Positions 1-5,713 of a stretch of DNA of 5,934 nucleotides are shown in pieces. Location of the stretch: positions 1 to 5,934 of the forward strand of contig JAUWPX010000107.1 of assembly GCA_030611395.1 (NCBI GenBank), written 5' to 3'. Below the pieces are notes generated by a model, which was not told the origin of the DNA, ran no database searches, and worked only from the letters and a program-made list of their open reading frames with translations. This stretch comes from Bacteroidota bacterium. Lineage in GTDB: Bacteria > Bacteroidota > Bacteroidia > Bacteroidales > VadinHA17. Position 1 is the stretch's first letter; every line of letters begins with the position of its first letter. The position numbers and the translations under genes were made by a program.

Positions 1-479
1 ATGCACGTAAGACAATAACGATTTGAAAAAGAAAGAACCTATCAAGGTGCTTCAGGGTTATACTATGTCTGGTCTTATTATGTTTTGGTTAATAAGAAAA
101 GAAGTCCGTGCATACAGAGGTTATAAGTATCCTTACATTTAATTAGATTTATTGTTGCAAAAACTTATTCCTTTTTTTTATTCAGCAACAGGAGCAAGCA
201 GCATATTACAACTATCGCATCGATATAATGGGGCAAACTTGATCTTCATAATCAACAATACCCCAATGGTCAGGTAAATAATACCACCAACCAACGTAGC
301 AATTGCAGTGGGATCAGATGGGGTTTTAATTATGGGGAGTATTATACTTAAACAATATTTAGTTGTTGGAATTCCTGTGGTTCTTGTGGCATTGGGAATT
401 GGATTTGATGCTTATTGTAGTACAATCTATTAGTGCAACAAAACACGCACTGTTTATAGTCAACACCTTACCCAACATA
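1..479. other. gene-free stretch, no supported gene
   Basis: I read both strands and found no open frame here with a plausible start and a recognisable product. The first 180 bases are broken by stops in every frame; the longest piece on the plus strand (19-123) has no start codon and no recognisable motif. Between roughly 180 and 433 both strands carry hydrophobic open stretches, of which the minus-strand one is more protein-like and is listed separately. No tRNA-like cloverleaf, CRISPR repeat or insertion-sequence end was seen. The stretch may be decayed coding DNA or the distal end of a gene lying outside the window. Confidence 0.5.
178..411 (-). pseudogene. possible remnant of a small membrane protein with a C-terminal CxxC
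   Basis: On the minus strand an open frame runs 78 codons (including the stop) from just after an in-frame stop at 412-414 to a TAA at 178-180, but has no usable ATG near its beginning; the only in-frame ATG lies about 27 codons before the end. The translated end reads as a hydrophobic segment (LVGGIIYLTIGVLLIM), then basic residues, then RCDSCNMLLAPVAE, so it looks like one transmembrane helix followed by a short tail with a CxxC pair. Codon choice in this last part resembles the real genes of the window. Without a start it could be a decayed gene, a gene with an unusual TTG start (the codon before LVGG lies about 45 codons from the end), or chance. I do not recognise a family. The opposite strand also reads hydrophobic here, so strand assignment is uncertain. 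Confidence 0.22.
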
Positions 480-526
480 TAAAATAGCCATAATCATCAA
501 CTAAATAGATGACTATGACTATCTTA
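480..526 (-). terminator. hairpin terminator of the cysteine-rich gene
   Basis: Arms at 480-498 and 508-526 enclose a 9-base loop. Read as minus-strand RNA, all 19 positions pair: 16 Watson-Crick pairs plus three G-U wobbles. Read as plus-strand RNA, the same three positions become A-C mismatches. The stem is therefore better on the minus strand, where it begins 36 bases after the stop codon of the cysteine-rich gene. An A-rich base precedes the stem and a T-rich stretch closes and follows it, as in an intrinsic terminator, although the T-run is short and interrupted. Confidence 0.65.
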
Positions 527-562
527 AAGTGTCGTTAGAAACAGTTTTATCTTTTAAATTAC

Positions 563-859
563 TTACTTTTTATCTGCTTTTTGAGAATTACACTTAACAG
601 GTTCACATTTCATCTCATGTGAAGCATCCTTGCACTTTGTTTCGCAGGATACTGGAACACTTATCTCTTCCTTACATTTTGTCTTATCGCATTGCATTGA
701 TGCACATTTAGCAGGATCACAAGATGAGGATGAGCAATCTTCCGAAACTTCTGATTGAGCTTTCTTAACTTCCTTATCATTATCCTGAGCATTGACAGCA
801 AAAATGATTAAGAATATTAAAACAATTAAACTGGAGAAGCCAATGATTATTTTTTTCAT
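563..859 (-). CDS. small secreted cysteine-rich protein
   Basis: The 98-residue product starts with two lysines and a long hydrophobic stretch (about residues 4-23) ending AVNA before Gln25, a typical signal peptide with a type I cleavage site and no lipobox cysteine. The mature part of about 74 residues is highly charged, Lys-rich and contains nine cysteines at 42, 47, 52, 57, 62, 72, 76, 85 and 90. The first five fall exactly every fifth residue (C-x4-C), usually preceded by Lys or Gln; the last four keep similar spacing (C-x3-C, C-x8-C, C-x4-C). There is one His (81) and there are no aromatic residues after the signal, so the mature chain is unlikely to form an ordinary hydrophobic core and may instead be held by metal ions or disulfides. 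I do not recognise a named family. It has its own TAnnTTTG promoter element, a hairpin terminator, and is divergent from a two-component system, suggesting it is a target of that system. Metal scavenging or redox buffering in the periplasm is inference only. Confidence 0.85.
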   Translation of the reverse strand: MKKIIIGFSSLIVLIFLIIFAVNAQDNDKEVKKAQSEVSEDCSSSSCDPAKCASMQCDKTKCKEEISVPVSCETKCKDASHEMKCEPVKCNSQKADKK

Positions 860-891
860 ATTTGTAGAAATTAAATTGTAAGAACTTATAT

Positions 892-899
892 CAAAAGTA
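892..899 (-). promoter_or_regulatory. Bacteroidota -7 element for the cysteine-rich gene
   Basis: The minus strand reads TACTTTTG, an exact match to the TAnnTTTG -7 consensus of Bacteroidota primary sigma factor promoters. It would start transcription near 885, leaving a leader of about 25 bases. The TTTG at 916-913 is only 13 bases upstream of the -7 element, too close for the usual 19-21 base spacing of the -33 element, so the promoter lacks a good -33 box. That is what is expected of a promoter that depends on an activator, and the phased repeats at 927-963 lie just upstream. Confidence 0.5.
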
Positions 900-926
900 A
901 AAGTAGCAGAAACAAATTCTTTTATA

Positions 927-963
927 GTTATAATGAGGTTAATTCATGTTAAGGCGAAGTTAA
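927..963. promoter_or_regulatory. four helically phased GTTA(A/T) direct repeats, likely response-regulator site
   Basis: GTTAT at 927 and GTTAA at 938, 948 and 959 are direct repeats starting 11, 10 and 11 bases apart, so all face the same side of the helix. OmpR/PhoB-family regulators bind as tandem dimers to direct half-sites with about this spacing, and the adjacent operon encodes such a regulator. Relative to the minus-strand promoter (start near 885) the repeats span about -42 to -78, the usual place for an activator. Relative to the plus-strand kinase promoter the last copy overlaps the -7 element at 961-968, where binding would more likely repress or tune expression. Binding by this regulator is inferred, not shown. 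Confidence 0.5.
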
Positions 964-968
964 ATTTG
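961..968 (+). promoter_or_regulatory. Bacteroidota -7 element for the histidine kinase operon
   Basis: TAAATTTG matches TAnnTTTG exactly. It predicts a transcription start near 975, giving a leader of about 29 bases to the ATG at 1004 but only about 11 bases to the ATG at 986, which favours the later start. A clear TTG at the -33 position is missing; the nearest candidate is the GTTA at 938-941, 19 bases upstream, which is part of the phased repeats. Confidence 0.45.
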
Positions 969-1003
969 CGCAGTAAATAAGAAATATGCTTATTTTTGAA
1001 GTT

Positions 1004-2263
1004 ATGAAAAGATCAAAATTCCAATTACTGCTTCTTATACTCACCCTTACATCTCTTGTTGCGCTTGTTGGGATACAACTAACATGGATCCTAAAAGCGG
1101 CAAGAATGCAGGAAGCTCAGTTTAATCACAGTGTTGGGATGGCCATGAATAGAATTATTGAGAACCTTGCCCGCGATAAAGCAATCTGTAAGGAGGTCGA
1201 TAATTGTCTCAGAGAGGGGAGCTCCGGTTCATGTTATCTTCTTATGAAGAATAGAGAGGAATGGGCAAATATCAAATCAATAGTCAAAAACGACCTTAAT
1301 TATTATGGAATAGATCTTGATTTTGAATTTGATATTATTGACATAAATCATGAAGCAACTTTCTTCCCAAATAGGGGAATTTATCTTAGTGATAATCTGG
1401 AAAAGGTCCTGGAACAATCAGGATTCAAATTAAGTATCAGATTTCCTGAAAAGCGTGATTTCATAATTGCCCAGATAGGAAATATTTTTATTTTTTCAAT
1501 TGTTTTGTTGTTTATTATAACTCTTTCTTTTATAATGATTTTCAGATATTACAGGAAAGAGAAGCAGCTTACGGAAAATATTGGTGATTTCATAAATAAT
1601 ATGACCCATGAATTTAAGACACCCCTGACAAATATTTCTTTGGCGAATAGGATGATCTCAAAAAATGAAAACATAGTGAAAGACGAAAAACTATTTTTCT
1701 ACTCAAATGTCATAAGATCTGAGCACAATAAACTTAAGGAAAGAGTTGAGAAGCTCCTTAAAACTTCTTTTTCAGAAATTGACAGACCTTTTAATAAAGA
1801 ACCTATTGATGCTGCTACTGTTGCGGAAAACATTATTGATACTTTCAATGTTCAGGTAAACCAAAAGGGAGGCTCAATTACTTTAACAAAAACGGGAAAT
1901 AATTTTAATATATATGGTAATCTTGACCTTTTTCATATTGCAATGGGGAATATTGTTGATAATGCTATAAAGTATTGCCGGAAAGTACCTGAAATATTAA
2001 TCATCCTAAGATCATCGGAAAGTTTTTTATTCATTGATATAGAGGATAATGGACCTGGTATTCCTAAGGAATATCAGGATTTGATATTTGATAAATATTT
2101 CCGGATCCCGACTGGTGATGTGCACGACAATAATGGTTTTGGACTTGGTTTATACCAGGTAAAAAATATAATAGTAAAAATGGAAGGAAAAATTAAGGTA
2201 ACAAATTTAAAAGGGAAAGGACTCAGGCTTTCAATTGAACTTCCACTGGCAATTAACAAATGA
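1004..2263 (+). CDS. membrane sensor histidine kinase
   Basis: Sensor kinase of a two-component system: it autophosphorylates on His and passes the phosphate to the regulator encoded next. I chose the ATG at 1004 (419 residues) because the protein then begins MKRSKFQ directly before the first membrane helix (8-29) and the leader length suits the promoter; the in-frame ATG at 986 would add six residues. A predicted periplasmic domain of about 130 residues (30-159) contains three cysteines at 62, 68 and 77 and shows no recognisable PAS or Cache signature. The second helix is at 160-181. The HisKA dimerisation domain carries the H-box NMTHEFKTPLTN with phospho-acceptor His202. The HATPase_c domain has the N-box NIVDNAIKY (Asn320), G1 DNGPGIP (348-354), an F-box IFDKYF, and G2 GFGLGLY (378-384), so all catalytic motifs are intact. 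No HAMP domain is evident between the second helix and the H-box, as is common for short Bacteroidota kinases. Its stop overlaps the regulator start by 4 bp, implying translational coupling. The signal is unknown; the cysteines suggest metal or redox sensing as a hypothesis. Confidence 0.93.
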   Translation: MKRSKFQLLLLILTLTSLVALVGIQLTWILKAARMQEAQFNHSVGMAMNRIIENLARDKAICKEVDNCLREGSSGSCYLLMKNREEWANIKSIVKNDLNYYGIDLDFEFDIIDINHEATFFPNRGIYLSDNLEKVLEQSGFKLSIRFPEKRDFIIAQIGNIFIFSIVLLFIITLSFIMIFRYYRKEKQLTENIGDFINNMTHEFKTPLTNISLANRMISKNENIVKDEKLFFYSNVIRSEHNKLKERVEKLLKTSFSEIDRPFNKEPIDAATVAENIIDTFNVQVNQKGGSITLTKTGNNFNIYGNLDLFHIAMGNIVDNAIKYCRKVPEILIILRSSESFLFIDIEDNGPGIPKEYQDLIFDKYFRIPTGDVHDNNGFGLGLYQVKNIIVKMEGKIKVTNLKGKGLRLSIELPLAINK

Positions 2264-2967
2264 CCATAGAAGAACAAAATATAAAGATTCTGTTAATTGA
2301 GGATGATGTGAATCTTGGATTCCTGCTTGTTGATTTTCTGGAAGCAAATGGTTTTGAAGTAAAGCTTTACAGGGATGGACTATCAGCATTAAAGGGATTT
2401 CAAGCTTTTCATTTTGATTTTTGTATTATAGATATTATGTTACCGGAAATGGATGGTTTTACTCTGGGAGAGAAGATAAAAGAGATAAATAGTGACATTC
2501 CGATGATAATTCTTTCCGCAAGATCTATGAAAGAAGACAAGATAAAAGGATTTTGTATAGGTGTTGATGATTATATTACAAAACCATTTGACGAAGAAGA
2601 GCTGCTCTATCGTATCAGGGCTATTCTAAACAGAACAAACAATCTTAAGATCAATGTTGAAAACTCTTCTAATATAGAAATCGGTAAATACCTTTTTGAT
2701 CCGGTTACTCAATTGTTAACATTCGATAATATTTCACAAAGAATAACTGTTAAAGAAAGCAGGATTCTACGAAAGTTAGCCCATGCTAAGAATAATCTCG
2801 TTACCAGGGAGGAAATAATGATTGAGGTTTGGGGTGAATCGGATTATTACACCGGAAGGAGCCTTGATGTTTTTATTTCAAAAATCCGTCATTTTCTAAA
2901 AAATGATCCGGCCATTAAAATAACCACCATTCCAACAGTTGGCTATATTCTTGAAGATTTGGCATAA
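2260..2967 (+). CDS. OmpR/PhoB-family response regulator
   Basis: DNA-binding partner of the preceding kinase. The 235-residue protein has a receiver domain (about 8-124) with the acidic pair Asp15-Asp16, phospho-acceptor Asp58 in the sequence CIIDIMLPEMDG, Ser86 in ILSAR and the conserved Lys108 in TKPF. A short Asn-rich linker (about 125-138) leads to a winged-helix effector domain (about 139-232) with the typical EIGKYLFDP entry strand, recognition helix SLDVFISKIRHFLKND and wing TTIPTVGYIL. Length and order are standard for the family and no key residue is missing. The ATG overlaps the kinase TGA (ATGA), which fixes the start and points to a bicistronic mRNA. Likely targets inferred from context are the phased repeats at 927-963 and possibly the weaker array before the downstream beta-propeller gene. 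Layout resembles the RprX/RprY pair of Bacteroides, but I cannot assign orthology. Confidence 0.95.
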   Translation: MTIEEQNIKILLIEDDVNLGFLLVDFLEANGFEVKLYRDGLSALKGFQAFHFDFCIIDIMLPEMDGFTLGEKIKEINSDIPMIILSARSMKEDKIKGFCIGVDDYITKPFDEEELLYRIRAILNRTNNLKINVENSSNIEIGKYLFDPVTQLLTFDNISQRITVKESRILRKLAHAKNNLVTREEIMIEVWGESDYYTGRSLDVFISKIRHFLKNDPAIKITTIPTVGYILEDLA

Positions 2968-2984
2968 CAGAATAAATATTATTA

Positions 2985-3024
2985 GTTGACAGGAACTTAA
3001 TTTGAGTTAATTATTTCAGGTTAT
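2985..3024 (+). promoter_or_regulatory. weak phased repeat array upstream of the beta-propeller gene
   Basis: GTTGA at 2985, CTTAA at 2996 and GTTAA at 3006 start 11 and 10 bases apart, echoing the array before the kinase gene; a further GTTAT sits at 3020, out of phase (14 bases). TTAATTTG at 2997-3004 is a one-mismatch copy of the TAnnTTTG -7 element. The same stretch can also be read as an almost perfect 15-base palindrome (AACTTAA-T-TTGAGTT, 2994-3008), so the binding mode is ambiguous. The 127-bp gap (2968-3094) is very AT-rich and has no terminator-like hairpin, so read-through from the regulator gene is also possible. Confidence 0.28.
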
Positions 3025-3094
3025 TAATGCATATCTCACTATTTTAATATATTTTTATTACTATATAAATTATTATCCACTTAATACATTTATC

Positions 3095-4321
3095 ATGAAA
3101 AAGGGAATTAAAATTTTCACCGTGACAGGATTATTACTTATCCTTCCCGGATTAAACTCTGCTTTCGGACAGGATTGGCCTCAATGGCGGGGGGCCGACC
3201 GAGACAGTAAGGTAGTTGGATTTAAAGCACCTGAAACCTGGCCTGAGGAACTGACTCAGCAGTGGAAGATCAATGTTGGATTTAGTGATGCAACACCGGT
3301 ATTGGTGAAAGGTAAGTTATATATTTTTACACGGCTGGCAGGGAATGAAGTTCTTCAGTGTCTTGAAGCATCAACCGGTAAGATAATATGGAAGGATAGC
3401 TATCCGGCAGATGATGTAACCGGGCCTGCTGCCAGGCATCCCGGGCCCAGAAGTACCCCAACCGTTATCAACGGAAAGATAATTATAATCGGTGCTACAG
3501 GGATAATTTCATGCCTCGATGCTGAATCAGGAAAACTGCTCTGGCGTTACAGTGATTATGCAAATATGGTACCTGCCTATTTTACAGGGATGTCTCCTGT
3601 TGTTATTGATAACAGGTGTTTTGCTCACCTGGGAAGCGCAGAAAACTCTGCTATAATTGCATTTGATCTGACCTCTGGCAAAATCGTATGGAAATACGAA
3701 GGTGATGGACCTGCTTATTCATCGCCTGATATAATGGCTTTTGATAATATTAAACAGGTTGTAATGTTTACCGATAAAACATTACTGGGGCTATCTGCCG
3801 ACGATGGTAAGGTGCTATGGAAAATCCCTGCCCCGGTGGAAAGACGATTTTATAATTCCTCCAGCCCTCTAATTGATGGTCATAAGATCTTTTACACCGG
3901 ACAGGGCCTCGGATCCAGGGCAGTAAATATCACGAAAAAGGGGAATGACTATTCTGTTGGTGAAGTATGGGAAAATCCTGCTATCGGAACAACCTACAAT
4001 ACACCTGTATTAAGGGATGGATTCCTCTATGGACTTTCCAACAGAGGCTATCTGTACTGCCTGAATGCATCCAATGGTGAAAAAGCCTGGGCCGATACAA
4101 CCAGGCACAAGGATTTCGGATCAGTAATTGATGCAGGCTCTGTTATGCTGGCTCTCTCAAGTACCTCAAACCTGGTTGTGTATAAGCCCGAAACTGATGC
4201 CTACAGGCAAATAGCATTGATCAGGGTTGCTGAAACCCCAATATATGCACATCCTTTAGTATCAGGGAATAAAATATATATCAAGGATGAGGAATCTTTG
4301 ATTTTGTATACCATAGAGTAA
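3095..4321 (+). CDS. exported PQQ-type beta-propeller protein (BamB-like fold)
   Basis: The 408-residue product has a signal peptide (two lysines, hydrophobic core about 7-20, cleavage near AFG before Gln26) and no lipobox cysteine, so it is probably soluble in the periplasm or exported, unlike the BamB lipoprotein. The mature protein begins WPQWRGADRD, close to the WPQWRGP-type opening common in exported quinoprotein-like propellers of Bacteroidota and Planctomycetota. It then shows repeated blade ends of the form LDAxxGKxxW: CLEASTGKIIWK (89-100), CLDAESGKLLWR (140-151), AFDLTSGKIVWK (189-200), GLSADDGKVLWK (232-243), CLNASNGEKAWA (322-333) and a diverged one near 362-373, consistent with seven or eight blades. 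These repeats define the fold; they do not prove that PQQ is bound or that there is enzyme activity. A scaffold or binding role in the envelope is possible. It follows the two-component genes in the same direction at 127 bp, and its GC content looks higher than theirs. No C-terminal sorting domain is seen. Confidence 0.88.
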   Translation: MKKGIKIFTVTGLLLILPGLNSAFGQDWPQWRGADRDSKVVGFKAPETWPEELTQQWKINVGFSDATPVLVKGKLYIFTRLAGNEVLQCLEASTGKIIWKDSYPADDVTGPAARHPGPRSTPTVINGKIIIIGATGIISCLDAESGKLLWRYSDYANMVPAYFTGMSPVVIDNRCFAHLGSAENSAIIAFDLTSGKIVWKYEGDGPAYSSPDIMAFDNIKQVVMFTDKTLLGLSADDGKVLWKIPAPVERRFYNSSSPLIDGHKIFYTGQGLGSRAVNITKKGNDYSVGEVWENPAIGTTYNTPVLRDGFLYGLSNRGYLYCLNASNGEKAWADTTRHKDFGSVIDAGSVMLALSSTSNLVVYKPETDAYRQIALIRVAETPIYAHPLVSGNKIYIKDEESLILYTIE

Positions 4322-4370
4322 ATGACCTTATTGATACGGGCACTATTAATAAATTAGGAAACATAGATAA

Positions 4371-4398
4371 GTTTGTCAGATCAGGACTATTGACAAAC
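4371..4398. repeat. perfect 8-bp inverted repeat in the gap after the beta-propeller gene
   Basis: GTTTGTCA (4371-4378) and TGACAAAC (4391-4398) are exact inverted copies around a 12-base spacer, beginning 50 bases after the stop codon at 4321. A run of 11 T lies at 4431-4441, more than 30 bases beyond the stem, too far for a standard intrinsic terminator. The element could be a weak terminator, an mRNA 3' end stabiliser or an operator. The rest of the 219-bp gap shows nothing else apart from the promoter element listed next. Confidence 0.45.
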
Positions 4399-4480
4399 AA
4401 AGAGTAATAAAAGTTTTAGGTAATGTTTTATTTTTTTTTTTAAAAGTTAAGTGCGTAGAAATGCCAAACTATTCATACGC

Positions 4481-4488
4481 TACCTTTG
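4481..4488 (+). promoter_or_regulatory. Bacteroidota -7 element for the methyltransferase gene
   Basis: TACCTTTG is an exact TAnnTTTG match and the cleanest promoter element in the window. It predicts a start near 4495 and a leader of about 45 bases to the ATG at 4541, and separates the methyltransferase from the preceding unit. No convincing TTG occurs 19-21 bases upstream. Confidence 0.55.
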
Positions 4489-4540
4489 TATGCTATACTA
4501 AGAGACATACTACATATATTCCTATAAAGAAATTTAAGAA

Positions 4541-5653
4541 ATGTTAAGTAGCGAATCAGGATTAGTATTGACAATTTCAGGTAAGGAAATACTGGCCGAT
4601 CGCCCAGTGCCTATTATTTCGAATATTGATGTAGTCCCTTATAAACGCCTAATGGATCCGGAAATTGCTATTGATGCACTTGTTGATGGATATTATGTTT
4701 TAATTACGGATTTCTATAGCAGCGGTCTTACAATATTGAGAGAGCTAAAGAAATATCTTAAAAACATTCACTCCGATCAATCATTTCAGGGACAGCGCGA
4801 TTTCCGTTCAGTATTTCGCGAACTTTCGCATCGAATATTGTTATTAGTAAACAACAATAAATTAACAGTAAGAAAAGCACCGGTAATTGGCTGGTTCAAA
4901 ACACTATACCCCGAATTAAATGAGTTTTTATTGCCATTTCCTCAAGTCCAGGGCTTAAACAGTTCATGGCAATGGTACGAAAAGGGTATTTCTATTCCCG
5001 TTTTAGACAGGAGAATACATCCCTTTTTCGGAACCTACTTTCCGACCCGATTCGAACACTTGAAACTTTTCGATAACTGGTTAAAACAATACAAGGGAGA
5101 AAAAAAATCAGCTATAGATATTGGAACAGGCTGTGGAGTGCTCTCTTTTCAAATGTTGAAACATGGTTTTGGAAAAGTTTATGGAACGGATTCTAATCCA
5201 AATGCAATTATTGGCTTAAACGAAGATCTGAATGAAAATAAGCTGTATTCGAAAATAGATCTACTACATGGCGATTTGTTTGCCAATTGCAATTTAAAAA
5301 CGGAATTAATTGTATTTAACCCACCCTGGCTTCCTGCTTCTTATAATTTAGAGGGGCTGGATAAAGCCATATATTACGATGACAATCTGTTTCCCCGCTT
5401 TTTCGCTGAAGCAAAAAAACACCTTAAAGCCGAAGGGAAAGTGGTTCTTTTGTTTTCGAATGTGGCACAAATAACTAAAGTTTGTGAGTGTCATCCTATC
5501 GAAGAAGAATTATCTGGCGGAGGACGATTCCAAAAGGAATTATTTATACAAAAGAAGGTTAGCCCGGCTTCTAGAAACACACGAAGAAACCAAAACTGGC
5601 GTGCTTCTGAAATGGTAGAATTATGGGTATTGAAAATACGTGATTCCAAATAG
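4541..5653 (+). CDS. class I SAM-dependent methyltransferase with NPPW motif
   Basis: A 370-residue cytoplasmic protein with no signal or membrane segment. The C-terminal half has the Rossmann-like methyltransferase fold: motif I AIDIGTGCG (191-199) for SAM, the acidic residue after strand beta2 in GTDSNP (Asp217), GDLF (244-247) near the adenine pocket, and the catalytic NPPW (260-263). NPPY/NPPW-type motifs mark enzymes that methylate amide or exocyclic amino nitrogens, as in PrmC/HemK, RsmC and N6-adenine methyltransferases, so a protein glutamine or nucleic-acid base is the likely class of substrate; which one cannot be decided. The N-terminal 185 residues are not a PrmC-type helical bundle that I recognise, but contain a conserved-looking block WQWYEKG, HPFFGTYFPTRFEHL just before motif I. 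The tail (about 325-355) is basic, with several Arg and Lys, which could contact nucleic acid. The gene has its own promoter element; the start is the first ATG of the frame after it. No restriction partner gene is nearby, which argues against a restriction-modification enzyme. Confidence 0.85.
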   Translation: MLSSESGLVLTISGKEILADRPVPIISNIDVVPYKRLMDPEIAIDALVDGYYVLITDFYSSGLTILRELKKYLKNIHSDQSFQGQRDFRSVFRELSHRILLLVNNNKLTVRKAPVIGWFKTLYPELNEFLLPFPQVQGLNSSWQWYEKGISIPVLDRRIHPFFGTYFPTRFEHLKLFDNWLKQYKGEKKSAIDIGTGCGVLSFQMLKHGFGKVYGTDSNPNAIIGLNEDLNENKLYSKIDLLHGDLFANCNLKTELIVFNPPWLPASYNLEGLDKAIYYDDNLFPRFFAEAKKHLKAEGKVVLLFSNVAQITKVCECHPIEEELSGGGRFQKELFIQKKVSPASRNTRRNQNWRASEMVELWVLKIRDSK

Positions 5654-5687
5654 TCTATTCAAAATCTGAAATATTAAACAAAGATCG

Positions 5688-5695
5688 TACCTTAG
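5688..5695 (+). promoter_or_regulatory. weak -7-like element before the transporter gene
   Basis: TACCTTAG matches TAnnTTTG except for one base and lies 18 bases before the ATG at 5714, which would leave a leader of only about 12 bases. There is no terminator in the 60-bp gap after the methyltransferase, so the transporter may instead be co-transcribed with it. Confidence 0.2.
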
Positions 5696-5713
5696 CCTAA
5701 AAGAAAACTTTTT

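Noticed and set aside
332..433. 33-codon hydrophobic frame on the plus strand with an ATG
   Set aside because: It is short, has no recognisable motif or promoter, and overlaps the more protein-like minus-strand frame; hydrophobic shadows opposite membrane-protein-like sequence are common.
986..1003. Upstream ATG adding six residues to the kinase
   Set aside because: The ATG at 1004 places a typical MKR start right before the first helix and gives a more reasonable leader from the predicted promoter; the earlier start is not excluded.
2074..2277. 67-codon open frame on the minus strand
   Set aside because: It lies antisense within the kinase ATP-binding domain, whose motifs are intact; it has no signal of its own and is a shadow frame.
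2986..2991. TTGACA resembling a sigma-70 -35 box
   Set aside because: Bacteroidota primary sigma factors do not use this box in the usual way, and no matching -10 or TAnnTTTG element lies at the right distance.
4371..4441. Inverted repeat plus downstream T-run as one intrinsic terminator
   Set aside because: The T-run starts more than 30 bases after the stem, so the parts do not form a standard terminator.
4541..5653. Restriction-modification DNA methyltransferase
   Set aside because: There is no restriction endonuclease or specificity gene beside it, and the motif order and surroundings fit a housekeeping-type N-methyltransferase better.
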